A stretch of 62,337 nt of DNA from an uncultured Bacilli bacterium (GCA_934148015.1 CAKPCU010000005.1:1-62337), one strand, 5' to 3'. Shown: positions 34,276 to 44,119, counted from the stretch's first letter. The notes: generated from the sequence alone by a model not told the origin. A program made the numbers and translations.

Positions 34276-36459
34276 CTATTCTTCAGTACTTTCTTTTTCT
34301 TTCTTATCATCTTTAATGTGTTCTTTTACCAAGACTTCTTTTCTAGATAAATTAAGTTTTCCATTTTTATATCCAGTTGCTTTAACTAGTATATCATCAC
34401 CTTCAGAAACAACATCAGATGTTTTTGCAACTCTCTTATCAGATAATTGTGAAATATGAACAAGTCCTTCACATCCATCCCATAATTCAACAAAACATCC
34501 TAATTCATCTATTACCTTTACAACACGTCCAGTATAAATTTTTCCTATTTCTACTTCTTTTACTACATTTTTAATCATATCAGCAGTCTTATCAATAATT
34601 TCTTTATTAGTATGGTAAATAATTACTCTTCCATCTTCTTCAATATCAACTTTAACAGCATTCATATCAGTTACAGTTTCAACTCCTGATGCCTCAAGTA
34701 TTATCTTAGTAATCATTTCACCACCCTTACCAATAACATCCTTTATCTTAGCTGGATCAATAGTAAATGTAAGTGTTTTTGGTGCATACTTACTAACTTC
34801 ACTTCTAGGTTCTTTTATTTGTTTAGTAATAACTTTTAAAATTTCCATTCTAGCTTTACGAGCTTGTTCTAATGCTTCTTTTAATATTTCTTTAGTTATT
34901 CCACTTATTTTAATATCCATTTGAAGTGCACAAATACCTTTTTTTGTACCTGCTACTTTAAAGTCCATATCTCCTAAATGATCTTCCATACCTTGTATAT
35001 CAGTTAATATTGTATAATCATCACCATCTGTAATAAGTCCCATTGCAATACCTGCAACTGGTGCTTTAATTGGTACACCTGCAGCCATTAGTGCCATACA
35101 ACCAGCACAAATAGATGCTTGTGATGAAGAACCATTTGATTCTAATATTTCAGATACAACACGTACAGTATATGGAAATTCTTCTTCACTTGGCATAACT
35201 TGAGCAAGTGCTCTTTCTCCTAATGCACCATGTCCTATTTCCCTTCTTCCGGGTGCACCATAGCGACCAGTTTCACCTACAGAAAATTGTGGGAAGTTAT
35301 AATGAAGCATAAATCTTTTTTGGTCTTCTGGAGATAATCCATCTATTATTTGATGTTCTCCTAAAGCTCCGAGTGTTACAACTGATAAACTTTGTGTTTC
35401 ACCACGTGTAAATAATGCTGAGCCATGAGTTCTTGGAAGTAAATCAATATCAGTTGAAAGTGGTCTTATTTCAGTCATCTTTCTACCATCAGCACGTTTC
35501 TTTTCCTTAACTACTATTTTTCTAAATACTTCATATTCAACTTCTGATAAACATAATTTAACTTTAGTTAATAATTCATTTAATTCATCTTTATCCAAAT
35601 CACTATTTTCATATTCAAATTTAGCTACCACATCTTCTTTAACTTTATCAATCGCAGCATATTTTTCTAATTTATCTTTAATACGCATAGCTGTATCAAG
35701 AGGTTCTTTAGCAAGTAAAGTAATTTCTTCTCTAAGTTCATCAGTAATTTCAAGAACTTCATATTCCATCTTTTCTTTACCAATTTCTTTAATTATTTTT
35801 TCTTCAAATTTAACTAATTCTTTAACTGCATCATGTCCAAACATCAAAGCATCTAACATATCTTCTTCACTAACTTCTTTTGCACCAGCTTCTACCATGT
35901 TAATAGCTACTTCTGTACCTGCAACTGTTAAATCTATGTCACTGTTTTCTTGTTGTTCAATAGTAGGATTTATTACAAACTCTCCATTTACTCTTCCTAC
36001 TTTAACACCAGCAATTGGACCATTAAATGGTACAGAACTAATTGATGTTGCTAAACTAGATGCAAACATAGCCGTTAATTCTGGTGAATTGTCTGGATCA
36101 ACAGATAAAACAGTATTTACTATTTGCACTTCATTTCTAAAATTATCTGGGAATAATGGTCTCATAGGTCTATCAATCATTCTTGCAGCAAGTGTTGCAG
36201 CTTCTGTTGGTCTACCTTCCCTTTTTATAAATCCACCAGGTATTTTACCTACTGAATATAGTTTTTCTTGATATAGTACCATTAAAGGAAAGAAATCAGA
36301 TAAAACATTTGCAGTTTTACTAACGCATACAGTAGATAATATTACAGTATCACCATACCTAACTAAAACAGCACCATCAGCTTGCTTAGCTACTTGTCCT
36401 ACTTCAACAGTTAAATTTCTTCCTCTAAAATTCATTTCAAATATTCTTTTTGCTTCCAT
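34276..36459 (-). CDS. pnp: Polyribonucleotide nucleotidyltransferase (PNPase)
   Basis: 727 residues. Two RNase PH domains with a helical linker (second core GRYGAPGRREIGHGALGERA), then a KH domain (IKDVIGKGGEMITKI) and an S1 domain (GKIYTGRVVKVIDELGCFVE). Phosphorolytic 3'-5' RNA decay enzyme and part of the degradosome. Domain set and length are complete. Downstream of rpsO, the usual bacterial order. Confidence 0.97.
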   Translation of the reverse strand: MEAKRIFEMNFRGRNLTVEVGQVAKQADGAVLVRYGDTVILSTVCVSKTANVLSDFFPLMVLYQEKLYSVGKIPGGFIKREGRPTEAATLAARMIDRPMRPLFPDNFRNEVQIVNTVLSVDPDNSPELTAMFASSLATSISSVPFNGPIAGVKVGRVNGEFVINPTIEQQENSDIDLTVAGTEVAINMVEAGAKEVSEEDMLDALMFGHDAVKELVKFEEKIIKEIGKEKMEYEVLEITDELREEITLLAKEPLDTAMRIKDKLEKYAAIDKVKEDVVAKFEYENSDLDKDELNELLTKVKLCLSEVEYEVFRKIVVKEKKRADGRKMTEIRPLSTDIDLLPRTHGSALFTRGETQSLSVVTLGALGEHQIIDGLSPEDQKRFMLHYNFPQFSVGETGRYGAPGRREIGHGALGERALAQVMPSEEEFPYTVRVVSEILESNGSSSQASICAGCMALMAAGVPIKAPVAGIAMGLITDGDDYTILTDIQGMEDHLGDMDFKVAGTKKGICALQMDIKISGITKEILKEALEQARKARMEILKVITKQIKEPRSEVSKYAPKTLTFTIDPAKIKDVIGKGGEMITKIILEASGVETVTDMNAVKVDIEEDGRVIIYHTNKEIIDKTADMIKNVVKEVEIGKIYTGRVVKVIDELGCFVELWDGCEGLVHISQLSDKRVAKTSDVVSEGDDILVKATGYKNGKLNLSRKEVLVKEHIKDDKKEKESTEE

Positions 36460-36479
36460 AATTACATCTCCTTATTATA

Positions 36480-36506
36480 TAAAAAGACACCCAAAAAAGA
36501 GTGCCT
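36480..36506 (-). terminator. Terminator between rpsO and pnp
   Basis: On the minus strand AGGCACTC pairs with GGGTGTCT (G-U pairs allowed) across a T6 loop, then TTTTT. Some read-through into pnp is expected. Confidence 0.65.
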
Positions 36507-36518
36507 ACTTTTTAATTA

Positions 36519-36785
36519 TTATTTTCTTAATCCTAAGCTCTTAATTAATTCACGATATCTATTAATATCAGTCTTCTTTAAATAGTTAAGTAAGTTACGT
36601 CTCTTACCAACCTTTATTAATAAACCTCTTTTTGAATGAAAATCATGAATGTTTTCCTTTAAGTGAGCTGTTAAGATGTTAATTTCTTCTGTTAATACAG
36701 CAATTTGTACTTCTGGAGAACCAGTATCTCCTTCATGTGTTGCATACTTTTCAATAATTGCTTTTTTTACATCTTTCTTTAACAT
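36519..36785 (-). CDS. rpsO: Ribosomal protein S15
   Basis: 88 residues, the usual S15 length. Contains EGDTGSPEVQIAVLTEEINIL, HDFHSKRGLLIKVGKRRNLL and YLKKTDINRYRELIKSLGLR, the rRNA-binding helices. Binds the 16S rRNA three-way junction early in 30S assembly. Preceded by a structured leader likely used for autoregulation. Confidence 0.98.
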   Translation of the reverse strand: MLKKDVKKAIIEKYATHEGDTGSPEVQIAVLTEEINILTAHLKENIHDFHSKRGLLIKVGKRRNLLNYLKKTDINRYRELIKSLGLRK

Positions 36786-36796
36786 ATTCTTTTTCC

Positions 36797-36863
36797 TCCT
36801 TATAAAATTCGCCTAGTTCCGCGTAAGTGGTCGGAATAATCCTACTACCCAGAATTAGGTAAC
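36797..36863 (-). promoter_or_regulatory. Structured rpsO leader (S15 autoregulatory element, candidate)
   Basis: The roughly 78-nt leader between a strong promoter and the rpsO SD contains TTCCG/CGGAA and TACC/GGTA hairpins enclosed by CCTA...TAGG, a junction-like fold of the kind S15 binds to repress its own synthesis. Homology to a described S15 leader class was not tested. Confidence 0.5.
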
Positions 36864-36869
36864 ACATAT

Positions 36870-36898
36870 ACTATACTCTTTTTTTAAAATTAATGCAA
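36870..36898 (-). promoter_or_regulatory. Sigma-A promoter for rpsO
   Basis: TTGCAT (36898-36893), 17 bases, TATAGT (36875-36870) on the minus strand. Confidence 0.7.
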
Positions 36899-36920
36899 GT
36901 TATAATTAACTATTTTTACA

Positions 36921-37772
36921 CTAAATAAACATTTTATATGGTTTTAGTTTGTTATGATCTTTATCATATTTTTTATATATTGCAATTACTTTATTATTAT
37001 ATTTAAAAACAATTTTATTGGCATTATATGTATTATCTATTATTGCTCCATTTTTAATTTTTTTATATAGCACTTCATCTATAGTAACTGTATTATAATT
37101 TTTTAATACTTCCTCTATACTTATTAATTTATATTCTTTATTTTCTATGTTATCTAATATATATGAATTATCTAATGAAAACATTCCCTGCTTTGTTCTT
37201 ATTAAATCTTCCATACTACCAATTACATTTAATTTATCATTTATATCTTTAATCAAACTTCTTATGTACGTACCTTTAGATACTCTAACCCTAAATTTAT
37301 AATTATCTTTATTAAAATCAAGTAATTCTATATCATGAATTGTAACATTTTTTTTAGGCAAGGTAACATCTATATTGCATCTAGCATATTCGTATAATTT
37401 CTTGCCATTTATTTTAACTGCAGAATATATAGGTACTTCTTGTTCATATGTTCCTATAAAAGAATTTAATGTTTTTATTAATTCTTCTTTTTTTAACTCT
37501 GTGTTTTGCCTTTTTAATACCTTTCCTGTAGTATCTAAAGTATCAGTTAAAACGCCTAGTTTAACTGTTGCTATATACTCTTTATCATAACTAGTTAGTT
37601 CCTCTACTAATTTAGTAGCATTTCCAATACATAAAACTAAAGTACCACTTGCTATGGGATCAAGTGTACCAGTGTGTCCTACTTTTTTAGTATTTAATAT
37701 TTTACATACTTTATTTACAACATCACGGCTTGTTATACCTTTAGGTTTATTTACAACAATTATTCCATTCAT
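36921..37772 (-). CDS. truB: tRNA pseudouridine(55) synthase
   Basis: 283 residues. N-terminal MNGIIVVNKPKGITSRDVVN and the catalytic-Asp motif GHTGTLDPIASGTLVLCIG are typical; YIATVKLG, VPIYSAVKINGKKLYEYAR and FRVRVSKGTYIRSLIKDI follow. Makes pseudouridine 55 in the T loop of all elongator tRNAs. The C-terminal region is short. In B. subtilis ribF lies between truB and rpsO; here it is missing. Confidence 0.95.
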   Translation of the reverse strand: MNGIIVVNKPKGITSRDVVNKVCKILNTKKVGHTGTLDPIASGTLVLCIGNATKLVEELTSYDKEYIATVKLGVLTDTLDTTGKVLKRQNTELKKEELIKTLNSFIGTYEQEVPIYSAVKINGKKLYEYARCNIDVTLPKKNVTIHDIELLDFNKDNYKFRVRVSKGTYIRSLIKDINDKLNVIGSMEDLIRTKQGMFSLDNSYILDNIENKEYKLISIEEVLKNYNTVTIDEVLYKKIKNGAIIDNTYNANKIVFKYNNKVIAIYKKYDKDHNKLKPYKMFI

Positions 37773-37816
37773 AAAAACTCCTTTAAATATATAATAGCAT
37801 AAATTATCTTAACAAA

Positions 37817-37844
37817 CAAAAAGAATAGCATTTTTTAGCTACTC
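37817..37844 (-). terminator. Terminator after the coiled-coil gene
   Basis: On the minus strand GAGTAGC pairs with GCTATTC (one G-U), then TTTTTGTTT. Confidence 0.6.
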
Positions 37845-37848
37845 CTTA

Positions 37849-39774
37849 TTATTTAATATAATTTAATTGATGTTTTTGATTTTTAACATCTTCATCATAA
37901 TATTTAATAACATCATATAATTCACTTCTATCATATTCATAAACAGCATCTGAAACGTGATTACGGTAATTTTTAACAATATCCAATTCATTTCTAATTG
38001 CACTTATTTCATCTTTTGATAATACTTCTTTAGTTTCTTCATTATTAGTTATATTAAGAAGAAATTGATTAGCTTTTTTGTATACTGAATTATAATCATC
38101 AGATATAGACATATCCTCTAAATATTGATTGAATATATTAAGGACACTTTCTCTATTAGATAAATTATATGATTTACTTATCTTTTTATCAATACCCTTT
38201 AGTAATTGTTTCTCAAATTTTTCTTTATTTTTATCTAGCTTAGCCACTTGTTTTTCAGTTAACTCACCGTGATACAATTTAGGTCTTAGCTTATTAATCT
38301 TGTCTCTATTTTTGAATAATCTAACTCCACTTACAACAGCTAAATCACCTATAGTATTTTTTACTTTATCTAATTTTATTTTAGCCTTTTCTTTTTTTTC
38401 TGGTGTTGCATTAGTTGCATTATCTAATTTTTCTTGTTTCTTAGCAAGTCTTTTGTTATTTATCTTTCTAACTAAACTTGTTCCTAAAAGTAAGGCAAAT
38501 GGCTTACCTAAAGTTTCAGCTATATAATCACCTATACTATGTTTTTCAACATCTGTCTTATCAATTTTACTCTTAAGTTTATTTTCATATTGATTATTAT
38601 AAAATTCAGTTATGTTATACACACTATTAGCGTACATACTAGCCGAAGCATCATCTAATTTTTGATATGCTGTACGTAATTTTACAACATCCACTTTATT
38701 TACTTTAGAATTGTTTTCTATATCAGAATTTATTTTATTAAGTATTTCAACAAATTCAGCCTTATTTGGACCTAGTTCTATATTACCTATTCTTTTAACT
38801 AGCTTATTTTTTTCATCGGAATCTGAAAGCTTCATAATAGCTTCTAATGCTTTTTCAATATCATTATGTTCTTTTGTTGTTTCAGCTTTTTCTACTAATT
38901 TAGTTGCAATTTCTAAATCTGTTAGATTTAAGTTAATATTGTTTATTCTGTCAATCAACTTAGTTTTTTCATCAGATTCTTCAAGTTTTTCTATAGCTTC
39001 TTTTGCTTTGTCAATGTCGTTGCTATCCTTTGTTGTTTCGGCTTTTTCTACTAATTTAGTTACTTTTTCTAAATCTACTTGTTCATAGGTATTTTCCTTA
39101 ACTTTAGCCATATTTAAAGAATATTTCATTATTAAATTATAATATCCTTTTAATATATTATCATCTGTATAAACATTTGTTAAAATTTTACCATTGTATG
39201 ATAACAACTTTTCATATTCGTTTTTCATGTTAGATAATATTTCAATTCCAACATATATTTCGTTTAAATCTTTTAGTAAAACCTGCTTTTCTTCAAGTTT
39301 TGCTACGGAAATTCTACTTAAAATTTCATTTTCTTTTAAATTTAACTCTTCTATATTAGCATTAATTAATTCTACAGAATTATTAATACTTTCTATAATC
39401 ATAGATTTTACTTTTTTCTTCTTTTCATCAAATAATATAGTACTTTTTCTTTCTTCCTTTTGATTATATCTATCTTCATACATTGATATAGCTTTATTTA
39501 AAGTAACTAATTTTTCTGATATAATAGTTTGTTTTTTAGAATCTAATGTATTTAAATTTAGCTCTTCTATTAATTTAGCACGTTTTTCCTTTGCTAAATT
39601 TAAAATTTCTCTATTTGTATAATCAGAATTATATGATTCAGATAAATACTTAATCCATTCTTGATCTTCCTTAAATGCCAATTCAATAGTCTCAGATTCT
39701 ACTGAACTTAATTGTTCATTTAGTTCAGTAAATATATCGCTTAGTTTAGTACTTAATTCTATGTTTTTCATCAT
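37849..39774 (-). CDS. Large helical/coiled-coil protein with internal repeats, unknown function
   Basis: 641 residues, rich in Lys, Glu, Asn and Leu, no signal peptide or clear membrane helix. N-terminal 220 residues are coiled coil. At roughly residues 230-340 two copies of a 50-residue unit share TKLVEKAETTK, NDI-KA-EAI-KL and SDEK-KL--RI-NI; the DNA copies are visible near 38790-38920 and 38960-39085. A basic middle (KKQEKLDNATNATPEKKEKAK) and a long helical C-terminus follow. Start ATG 39774 with SD GGGGGAG in a hairpin loop. Not recognised; possibly a structural protein working with the adjacent kinase-like protein. Confidence 0.65.
   Translation of the reverse strand: MMKNIELSTKLSDIFTELNEQLSSVESETIELAFKEDQEWIKYLSESYNSDYTNREILNLAKEKRAKLIEELNLNTLDSKKQTIISEKLVTLNKAISMYEDRYNQKEERKSTILFDEKKKKVKSMIIESINNSVELINANIEELNLKENEILSRISVAKLEEKQVLLKDLNEIYVGIEILSNMKNEYEKLLSYNGKILTNVYTDDNILKGYYNLIMKYSLNMAKVKENTYEQVDLEKVTKLVEKAETTKDSNDIDKAKEAIEKLEESDEKTKLIDRINNINLNLTDLEIATKLVEKAETTKEHNDIEKALEAIMKLSDSDEKNKLVKRIGNIELGPNKAEFVEILNKINSDIENNSKVNKVDVVKLRTAYQKLDDASASMYANSVYNITEFYNNQYENKLKSKIDKTDVEKHSIGDYIAETLGKPFALLLGTSLVRKINNKRLAKKQEKLDNATNATPEKKEKAKIKLDKVKNTIGDLAVVSGVRLFKNRDKINKLRPKLYHGELTEKQVAKLDKNKEKFEKQLLKGIDKKISKSYNLSNRESVLNIFNQYLEDMSISDDYNSVYKKANQFLLNITNNEETKEVLSKDEISAIRNELDIVKNYRNHVSDAVYEYDRSELYDVIKYYDEDVKNQKHQLNYIK
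38790..39085. repeat. Two diverged coding repeats in the coiled-coil gene
   Basis: Near-identical stretches such as GCTTTTTCTACTAATTTAGT occur in both copies, about 155 bp apart; the encoded 50-residue units align without gaps in their core. Confidence 0.65.
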
Positions 39775-39800
39775 TCAAATCTCCCCCTTTTGTTTGAATG
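39772..39800 (-). promoter_or_regulatory. Hairpin holding the SD and start codon of the coiled-coil gene
   Basis: CATTCAAA/TTTGAATG forms an 8-bp stem (39793-39800 with 39772-39779) whose 13-nt loop contains the SD GGGGGAG; the first ATG lies in the stem. This could limit translation. Confidence 0.45.
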
Positions 39801-39887
39801 CCCACTATAATAGCACAAAATTATACAAATGTCAACCACCAACACATTTTCTCATAAATTAAAAACAATCTCAGTTATTTGAAATTG

Positions 39888-41246
39888 TCATTTTAACTTA
39901 TACTTAAATATTAGATATCCACCTATTGCAATAGCAACAAGAATAAACGAAAGTATAATTACACTTATTTTACCACTCTTATCATCTGATTCTTTATCAG
40001 TTACGTTATATATACTATCTAAATATTTCTCATAAGAATCACTTAAATAATGACGGTCACCATTTTTAAACGTAGAATCAAAGTAACTTTTAAAACTTAT
40101 AGGAAGCTTATTTTTATTCTTATTATATATTTTTTCTATGTCTACAATGTTAGAGTTATCTGGAATTCTTAAATTGAACAGAATTTCTAAAGTTGTTACG
40201 GCAAAAGCATACAAATCAGATTTTTCAGATACAATTTTATTCTTAGGATCTTTGTATTTGTTAGCAACCATAGTATTAATAACATTATTTTTAACAACAA
40301 ATGAATCGCAATCAATTAAAGTAATCTTTCCATTCTTATCAAAAAACATATTATCAAGGTTAAGATCACAAACATAAATATTTTTTTTGTGTAGACTTCT
40401 TACAACATCTTCTATTTCTTTTATTTTATCGATTTTTTCCTCGAAACTCAGCTCGTTTAGCTTACTATTTAAAGAATCACCCTCTGGTAAATAATCCATT
40501 ATATAACCAACAAATATTCCATCATAATACACTAAATTTTTAGGCTTAACTAACTCTGGCAAATCCATTTTCTTTAATGACTTTAAGGTTTCTTCTCTAT
40601 CTTTTATGAATGTAAATGAATTAGATGTAAACATTTTTAGTATTCTATTATCACTTGTTAAATATATATTTCCATCACGACCAGTAGTTATCTTTCTAAC
40701 CAACTTAAGACTTTTATAATCTACATAATCAGATGGTATATCTCTAAATTTATCATTTAACTTTCTAGATGAAACAGCTGCTAAAACACTTATACTAAGA
40801 AGACTGCCTTCCTCATTTATCCCAACTTCATAAAATCCTATATTTTTATACAATTCTAATTTTTTTTCATCATGTTCATCAACTGATGCTATGACATTTC
40901 TAGATCCAACTTCACTCGCTACATATATTATGGATTCTACTAGCAAAGTTTCCATACCTTTATTCAGAAATTCATTCAAAATATACAAATCATTTATTTC
41001 TACTTGAGAGACATTGTTGTTATTTTTGAAAGAAAAGGTCGCATATCCAATTAACATATTATTTGTTTGTATAACTATTGTCATTTTATTTTTAAAATAA
41101 TCAGGTATTATATAATCATCTAAATCAACCAAACACTCTTTTTTTAAGGTTTCACCAGAAAAAGTATTTACAATGTCTGCAAAAACATCAAAATCAGTTT
41201 CTAATATACCAAGATTAAGATTTTCTTTTTTTATTAAATTAATCAT
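39888..41246 (-). CDS. GNAT - protein kinase-like - transmembrane fusion
   Basis: 452 residues from ATG 41246 (SD AAGGGTG). Residues about 1-155 are a GNAT fold (NMLIGYATFSF, EINDLYILNEFLNKGMETLL, KKLELYKNIGFYEVG). Residues about 175-400 are a protein-kinase-like domain: TTGRDGNIYLT (nucleotide loop), RILKMF (Lys), GYIMDYLPEGDSL (hinge), IYVCDLNLDNMFFD (catalytic loop with D and N, HRD His replaced) and TLIDCDSF (DFG as DCD), then SDLYAFAVTTLEILF. A C-terminal helix (VIILSFILVAIAIGGYLIF) anchors it with the kinase inside the cell. Kinase activity is plausible as the Lys, Asp, Asn and Asp are kept. Confidence 0.78.
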   Translation of the reverse strand: MINLIKKENLNLGILETDFDVFADIVNTFSGETLKKECLVDLDDYIIPDYFKNKMTIVIQTNNMLIGYATFSFKNNNNVSQVEINDLYILNEFLNKGMETLLVESIIYVASEVGSRNVIASVDEHDEKKLELYKNIGFYEVGINEEGSLLSISVLAAVSSRKLNDKFRDIPSDYVDYKSLKLVRKITTGRDGNIYLTSDNRILKMFTSNSFTFIKDREETLKSLKKMDLPELVKPKNLVYYDGIFVGYIMDYLPEGDSLNSKLNELSFEEKIDKIKEIEDVVRSLHKKNIYVCDLNLDNMFFDKNGKITLIDCDSFVVKNNVINTMVANKYKDPKNKIVSEKSDLYAFAVTTLEILFNLRIPDNSNIVDIEKIYNKNKNKLPISFKSYFDSTFKNGDRHYLSDSYEKYLDSIYNVTDKESDDKSGKISVIILSFILVAIAIGGYLIFKYKLK

Positions 41247-41343
41247 ATGTATCACCCTTTATTATTTAGCTAATACAATTATACATTTTTTTTAAACTAA
41301 TTTCTACAAAAAAAGAAAAAAAGATAAAATTTTCTACCTTTTT

Positions 41344-41685
41344 TTACTCATTATTTATTTTTTCTATAATTTTTTCTATTTTATTTCCATACTCTATTGA
41401 TTCATCGTATATAAATCTTAAATCTGGTATCCTTCTTATTTCTAATTTTCTTTTAGCAAGTTCAGTTTTGATAAAGCCTTTTGCTGCGTTTAAATCATGT
41501 AAACATTTATCTTTTTTATTTATATCAAAAACAGTACAATATATTTGTGCAAGAGATAAATCAGTATCAACTTTAACACTAGTTAAAGTAACAAATTTTA
41601 TATCTTCATCATAAACTTCATTTTGAAGTATATCACTTATTTCTTTTAATAATACATTTGCAATTCTTTGGGTCTTAATACTCAT
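41344..41685 (-). CDS. rbfA: Ribosome-binding factor A
   Basis: 113 residues. KH-like fold with RIANVLLKEISDILQNEV, VTLTSVKVDTDLSLAQIYCT and the C-terminal LEIRRIPDLRFIYDES, the family signature. Assists late 16S maturation and cold adaptation. Follows infB by two bases. Confidence 0.95.
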   Translation of the reverse strand: MSIKTQRIANVLLKEISDILQNEVYDEDIKFVTLTSVKVDTDLSLAQIYCTVFDINKKDKCLHDLNAAKGFIKTELAKRKLEIRRIPDLRFIYDESIEYGNKIEKIIEKINNE

Positions 41686-41687
41686 AA

Positions 41688-43811
41688 TTACCTCTTAATT
41701 TCTACAAGACAATAAGCCTCTATTATATCCTTTTCTTTTATATCACCATAATTTTTCAAAGTAATACCACATTCAAATCCAGCCTTTACTTCCTTAGCTT
41801 GGTTCTTTTCTCTTTGTATTGAGTTTATTTCACCATCATATATAACAATGCCATCACGAATTACTCTCGCTTTAGAATCGGATTTAATAATACCATCTAA
41901 AACATAGCACCCAGCAATATTACCAGTCTTAGAAAATTTATAAATTTTTCTTATTTCTGCTGTTCCTAGTACTTTTTCTTCATATTCGGGATCAAGCATA
42001 CCCTTCATAGCAGATTCCATTTCCTCAACTACTTTATAAATTATATTATGAAGTCTAACTGAAACACCATATTCTTTTGCTATATCAAGTATCTTACCAG
42101 ATGGTCTTACATTAAATCCTATTATTATAGCGTTAGATGCATTAGCTAATACAACATCACTTTCAGTTATAGTTCCAACACCACTTCTAATAACATTTAA
42201 CTTACATCCTTCAACGTTTATCTTAGCTAAAGTATTTTTAACAGCTTCTTCACTACCCTTTACATCAGCTTTTAATACTATGTTTACTTCTTTTAATCCT
42301 TCAGAAATTTTTCCAAATAAATCATCAAGAGTTAATGAATTAGTTTGCATATTTGATTTTAATTTAGCTGTCTGGCTTCTTTGTTCAGCAACTGCATGAG
42401 CTTGTTTTTCTGATTCAAATGCCATAAATTTATCACCTGCTGTTGGGACTCCTTGGATACCTGTAACACAAATTGGTGTAGATGGATATGCTTCTACTAT
42501 TTCTTCTCCTAAATCATTTTTCATGGTTCTTATCTTTCCGAAGAATTCACCAATAACAACAGGATCTCCTAATCTTAAAGTACCATTTTGTACAAGTAAA
42601 GTAACTTCACTTCCAACATTTTTATCAAGTTTTGATTCAATTACAGTACCTAGTGCATAACGTTTTGGATTTGCTTTTAACTCTTGCATCTCTGCAATAA
42701 GAAGTAGGTTTTCTAATAACTTATCAATTCCTTTATGAGTTTTTGCTGAAATTGGAACAAATAGTGTATCTCCACCCCATGTATCAGGAGTTAAACCACG
42801 TTCACTCATTTCTCTCATTACTTTTTCTACATCAGCACCTGGTTTATCTATTTTATTTACTGCTACTATAATAGGAACATTAGCTGCCTTAGCATGGTCT
42901 ATAGCTTCTTCTGTTTGTGGCATTACACCATCGTCTGCAGCAACTATAATTATTACGATATCGGTAATAGATGCCCCGCGAGCTCTCATTTCAGTAAAAG
43001 CAGCATGTCCTGGAGTATCTATAAACGTTATTTTTTTATCATTATAAGATACTTGATAAGCACCTATATGCTGAGTTATTCCACCAAATTCTCCATCTAT
43101 AACATTACTTTTTCTTATAGCATCAAGAAGTGATGTTTTACCATGGTCAACATGTCCCATTATAGTTACAACTGGTGGACGTTCTTCTAAATCTTCTTCA
43201 TTATCATTAATTTCAAACATTTCAAAATTAGAAATATCCATTGCTTCTGCTTTTTTTAATGTTTTATTATAATCCAAAGCTAAAACCGAAGCATCATCAA
43301 AACTTATCTTAGCATTCATATTAGCCATAACACCTAATGACATTAGCTTTTTAATTAGTTCAGTAACTGGTTTTTGTAATTCATCAGAAAGGTCCTTTAA
43401 ACTCATACCTTCCTTATAAATAATAATATCAGATGATTTATCTTCATTAGATACTAGTTTTTCTTTATTTTTGTACATAGCCTTTTTTGCCATATTTAAT
43501 TCTTTTTGTTTATTTTTCTTCTTTTTTGCTGTTTTTTCTTCTTTATAATCAGTATGTTTTTTATCAACTAAAGTATCAACTACTTCATCATAGTAATCAT
43601 CTTCATCAAGTTTTCTTATTATTTCTTCATCAACTTCTACGTTTTCTTCTTCATCTTGTTCATTTTCAAATGCATTATCAAGAAGAACAATGGAATCATC
43701 ATCCAACATATCATAGGTAGAACTTACGTTAATGTCTAATTTTTTACACATTTCAAGTACTTCTTCAGGTTTCTTACTAATATCTTGTGCATATTCTAAA
43801 ACACTCATCAT
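41688..43811 (-). CDS. infB: Translation initiation factor IF-2
   Basis: 707 residues. N-terminal region is short and charged; the IF2 N-domain (MSLKDLSDELQKPVTELIKK) precedes the GTPase with G1 GHVDHGKTSLLDAIR, G3 DTPGHAAF, G4 NKID and SAKTHKGID; the C-terminal domains carry KSDSKARVIRDG and FECGITLKNYGDIKEKDIIE. Brings initiator tRNA to the 30S subunit. SD AGAGGTG. In B. subtilis ylxQ lies between ylxR and infB; it is absent here. Confidence 0.97.
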   Translation of the reverse strand: MMSVLEYAQDISKKPEEVLEMCKKLDINVSSTYDMLDDDSIVLLDNAFENEQDEEENVEVDEEIIRKLDEDDYYDEVVDTLVDKKHTDYKEEKTAKKKKNKQKELNMAKKAMYKNKEKLVSNEDKSSDIIIYKEGMSLKDLSDELQKPVTELIKKLMSLGVMANMNAKISFDDASVLALDYNKTLKKAEAMDISNFEMFEINDNEEDLEERPPVVTIMGHVDHGKTSLLDAIRKSNVIDGEFGGITQHIGAYQVSYNDKKITFIDTPGHAAFTEMRARGASITDIVIIIVAADDGVMPQTEEAIDHAKAANVPIIVAVNKIDKPGADVEKVMREMSERGLTPDTWGGDTLFVPISAKTHKGIDKLLENLLLIAEMQELKANPKRYALGTVIESKLDKNVGSEVTLLVQNGTLRLGDPVVIGEFFGKIRTMKNDLGEEIVEAYPSTPICVTGIQGVPTAGDKFMAFESEKQAHAVAEQRSQTAKLKSNMQTNSLTLDDLFGKISEGLKEVNIVLKADVKGSEEAVKNTLAKINVEGCKLNVIRSGVGTITESDVVLANASNAIIIGFNVRPSGKILDIAKEYGVSVRLHNIIYKVVEEMESAMKGMLDPEYEEKVLGTAEIRKIYKFSKTGNIAGCYVLDGIIKSDSKARVIRDGIVIYDGEINSIQREKNQAKEVKAGFECGITLKNYGDIKEKDIIEAYCLVEIKR

Positions 43812-43837
43812 ATTAAAACACCTCTTTCTTTTATTTA

Positions 43838-44104
43838 TTATTTATCATTTACTATCTTACATAATTCATCATATATTTCTTGTGGAATTAAAGCTTCTAA
43901 ATATCTCTCAAGTATTTTCCCACTGAAAGCTTTATTAATTACATCTATGTCTTTTTTTAAATAAGCACCACGCCCATTTTTCTTTCCTGTTAAATCAACA
44001 CTTATGTTTCCTAAATTATCTCTTACTACCCTTATTAATTCACTTTTAGGATATTTTTCTTTAGTAACAACACAAGTACGCATAGGAATTTTTCTTTGTT
44101 TCAT
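43838..44104 (-). CDS. ylxR: YlxR family (DUF448) RNA-binding protein
   Basis: 88 residues from ATG 44104 (8 nt from the AGG of the SD; earlier ATG/GTG starts overlap it). MKQRKIPMRTCVVTKEKYPK, LIRVVRD and GRGAYLKKD are the DUF448 signatures. YlxR has been linked to RNase P and transcription regulation. Sits between nusA and infB as in most Bacillota. Confidence 0.93.
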   Translation of the reverse strand: MKQRKIPMRTCVVTKEKYPKSELIRVVRDNLGNISVDLTGKKNGRGAYLKKDIDVINKAFSGKILERYLEALIPQEIYDELCKIVNDK

Positions 44105-44119
44105 TTTCATCACCTATCT

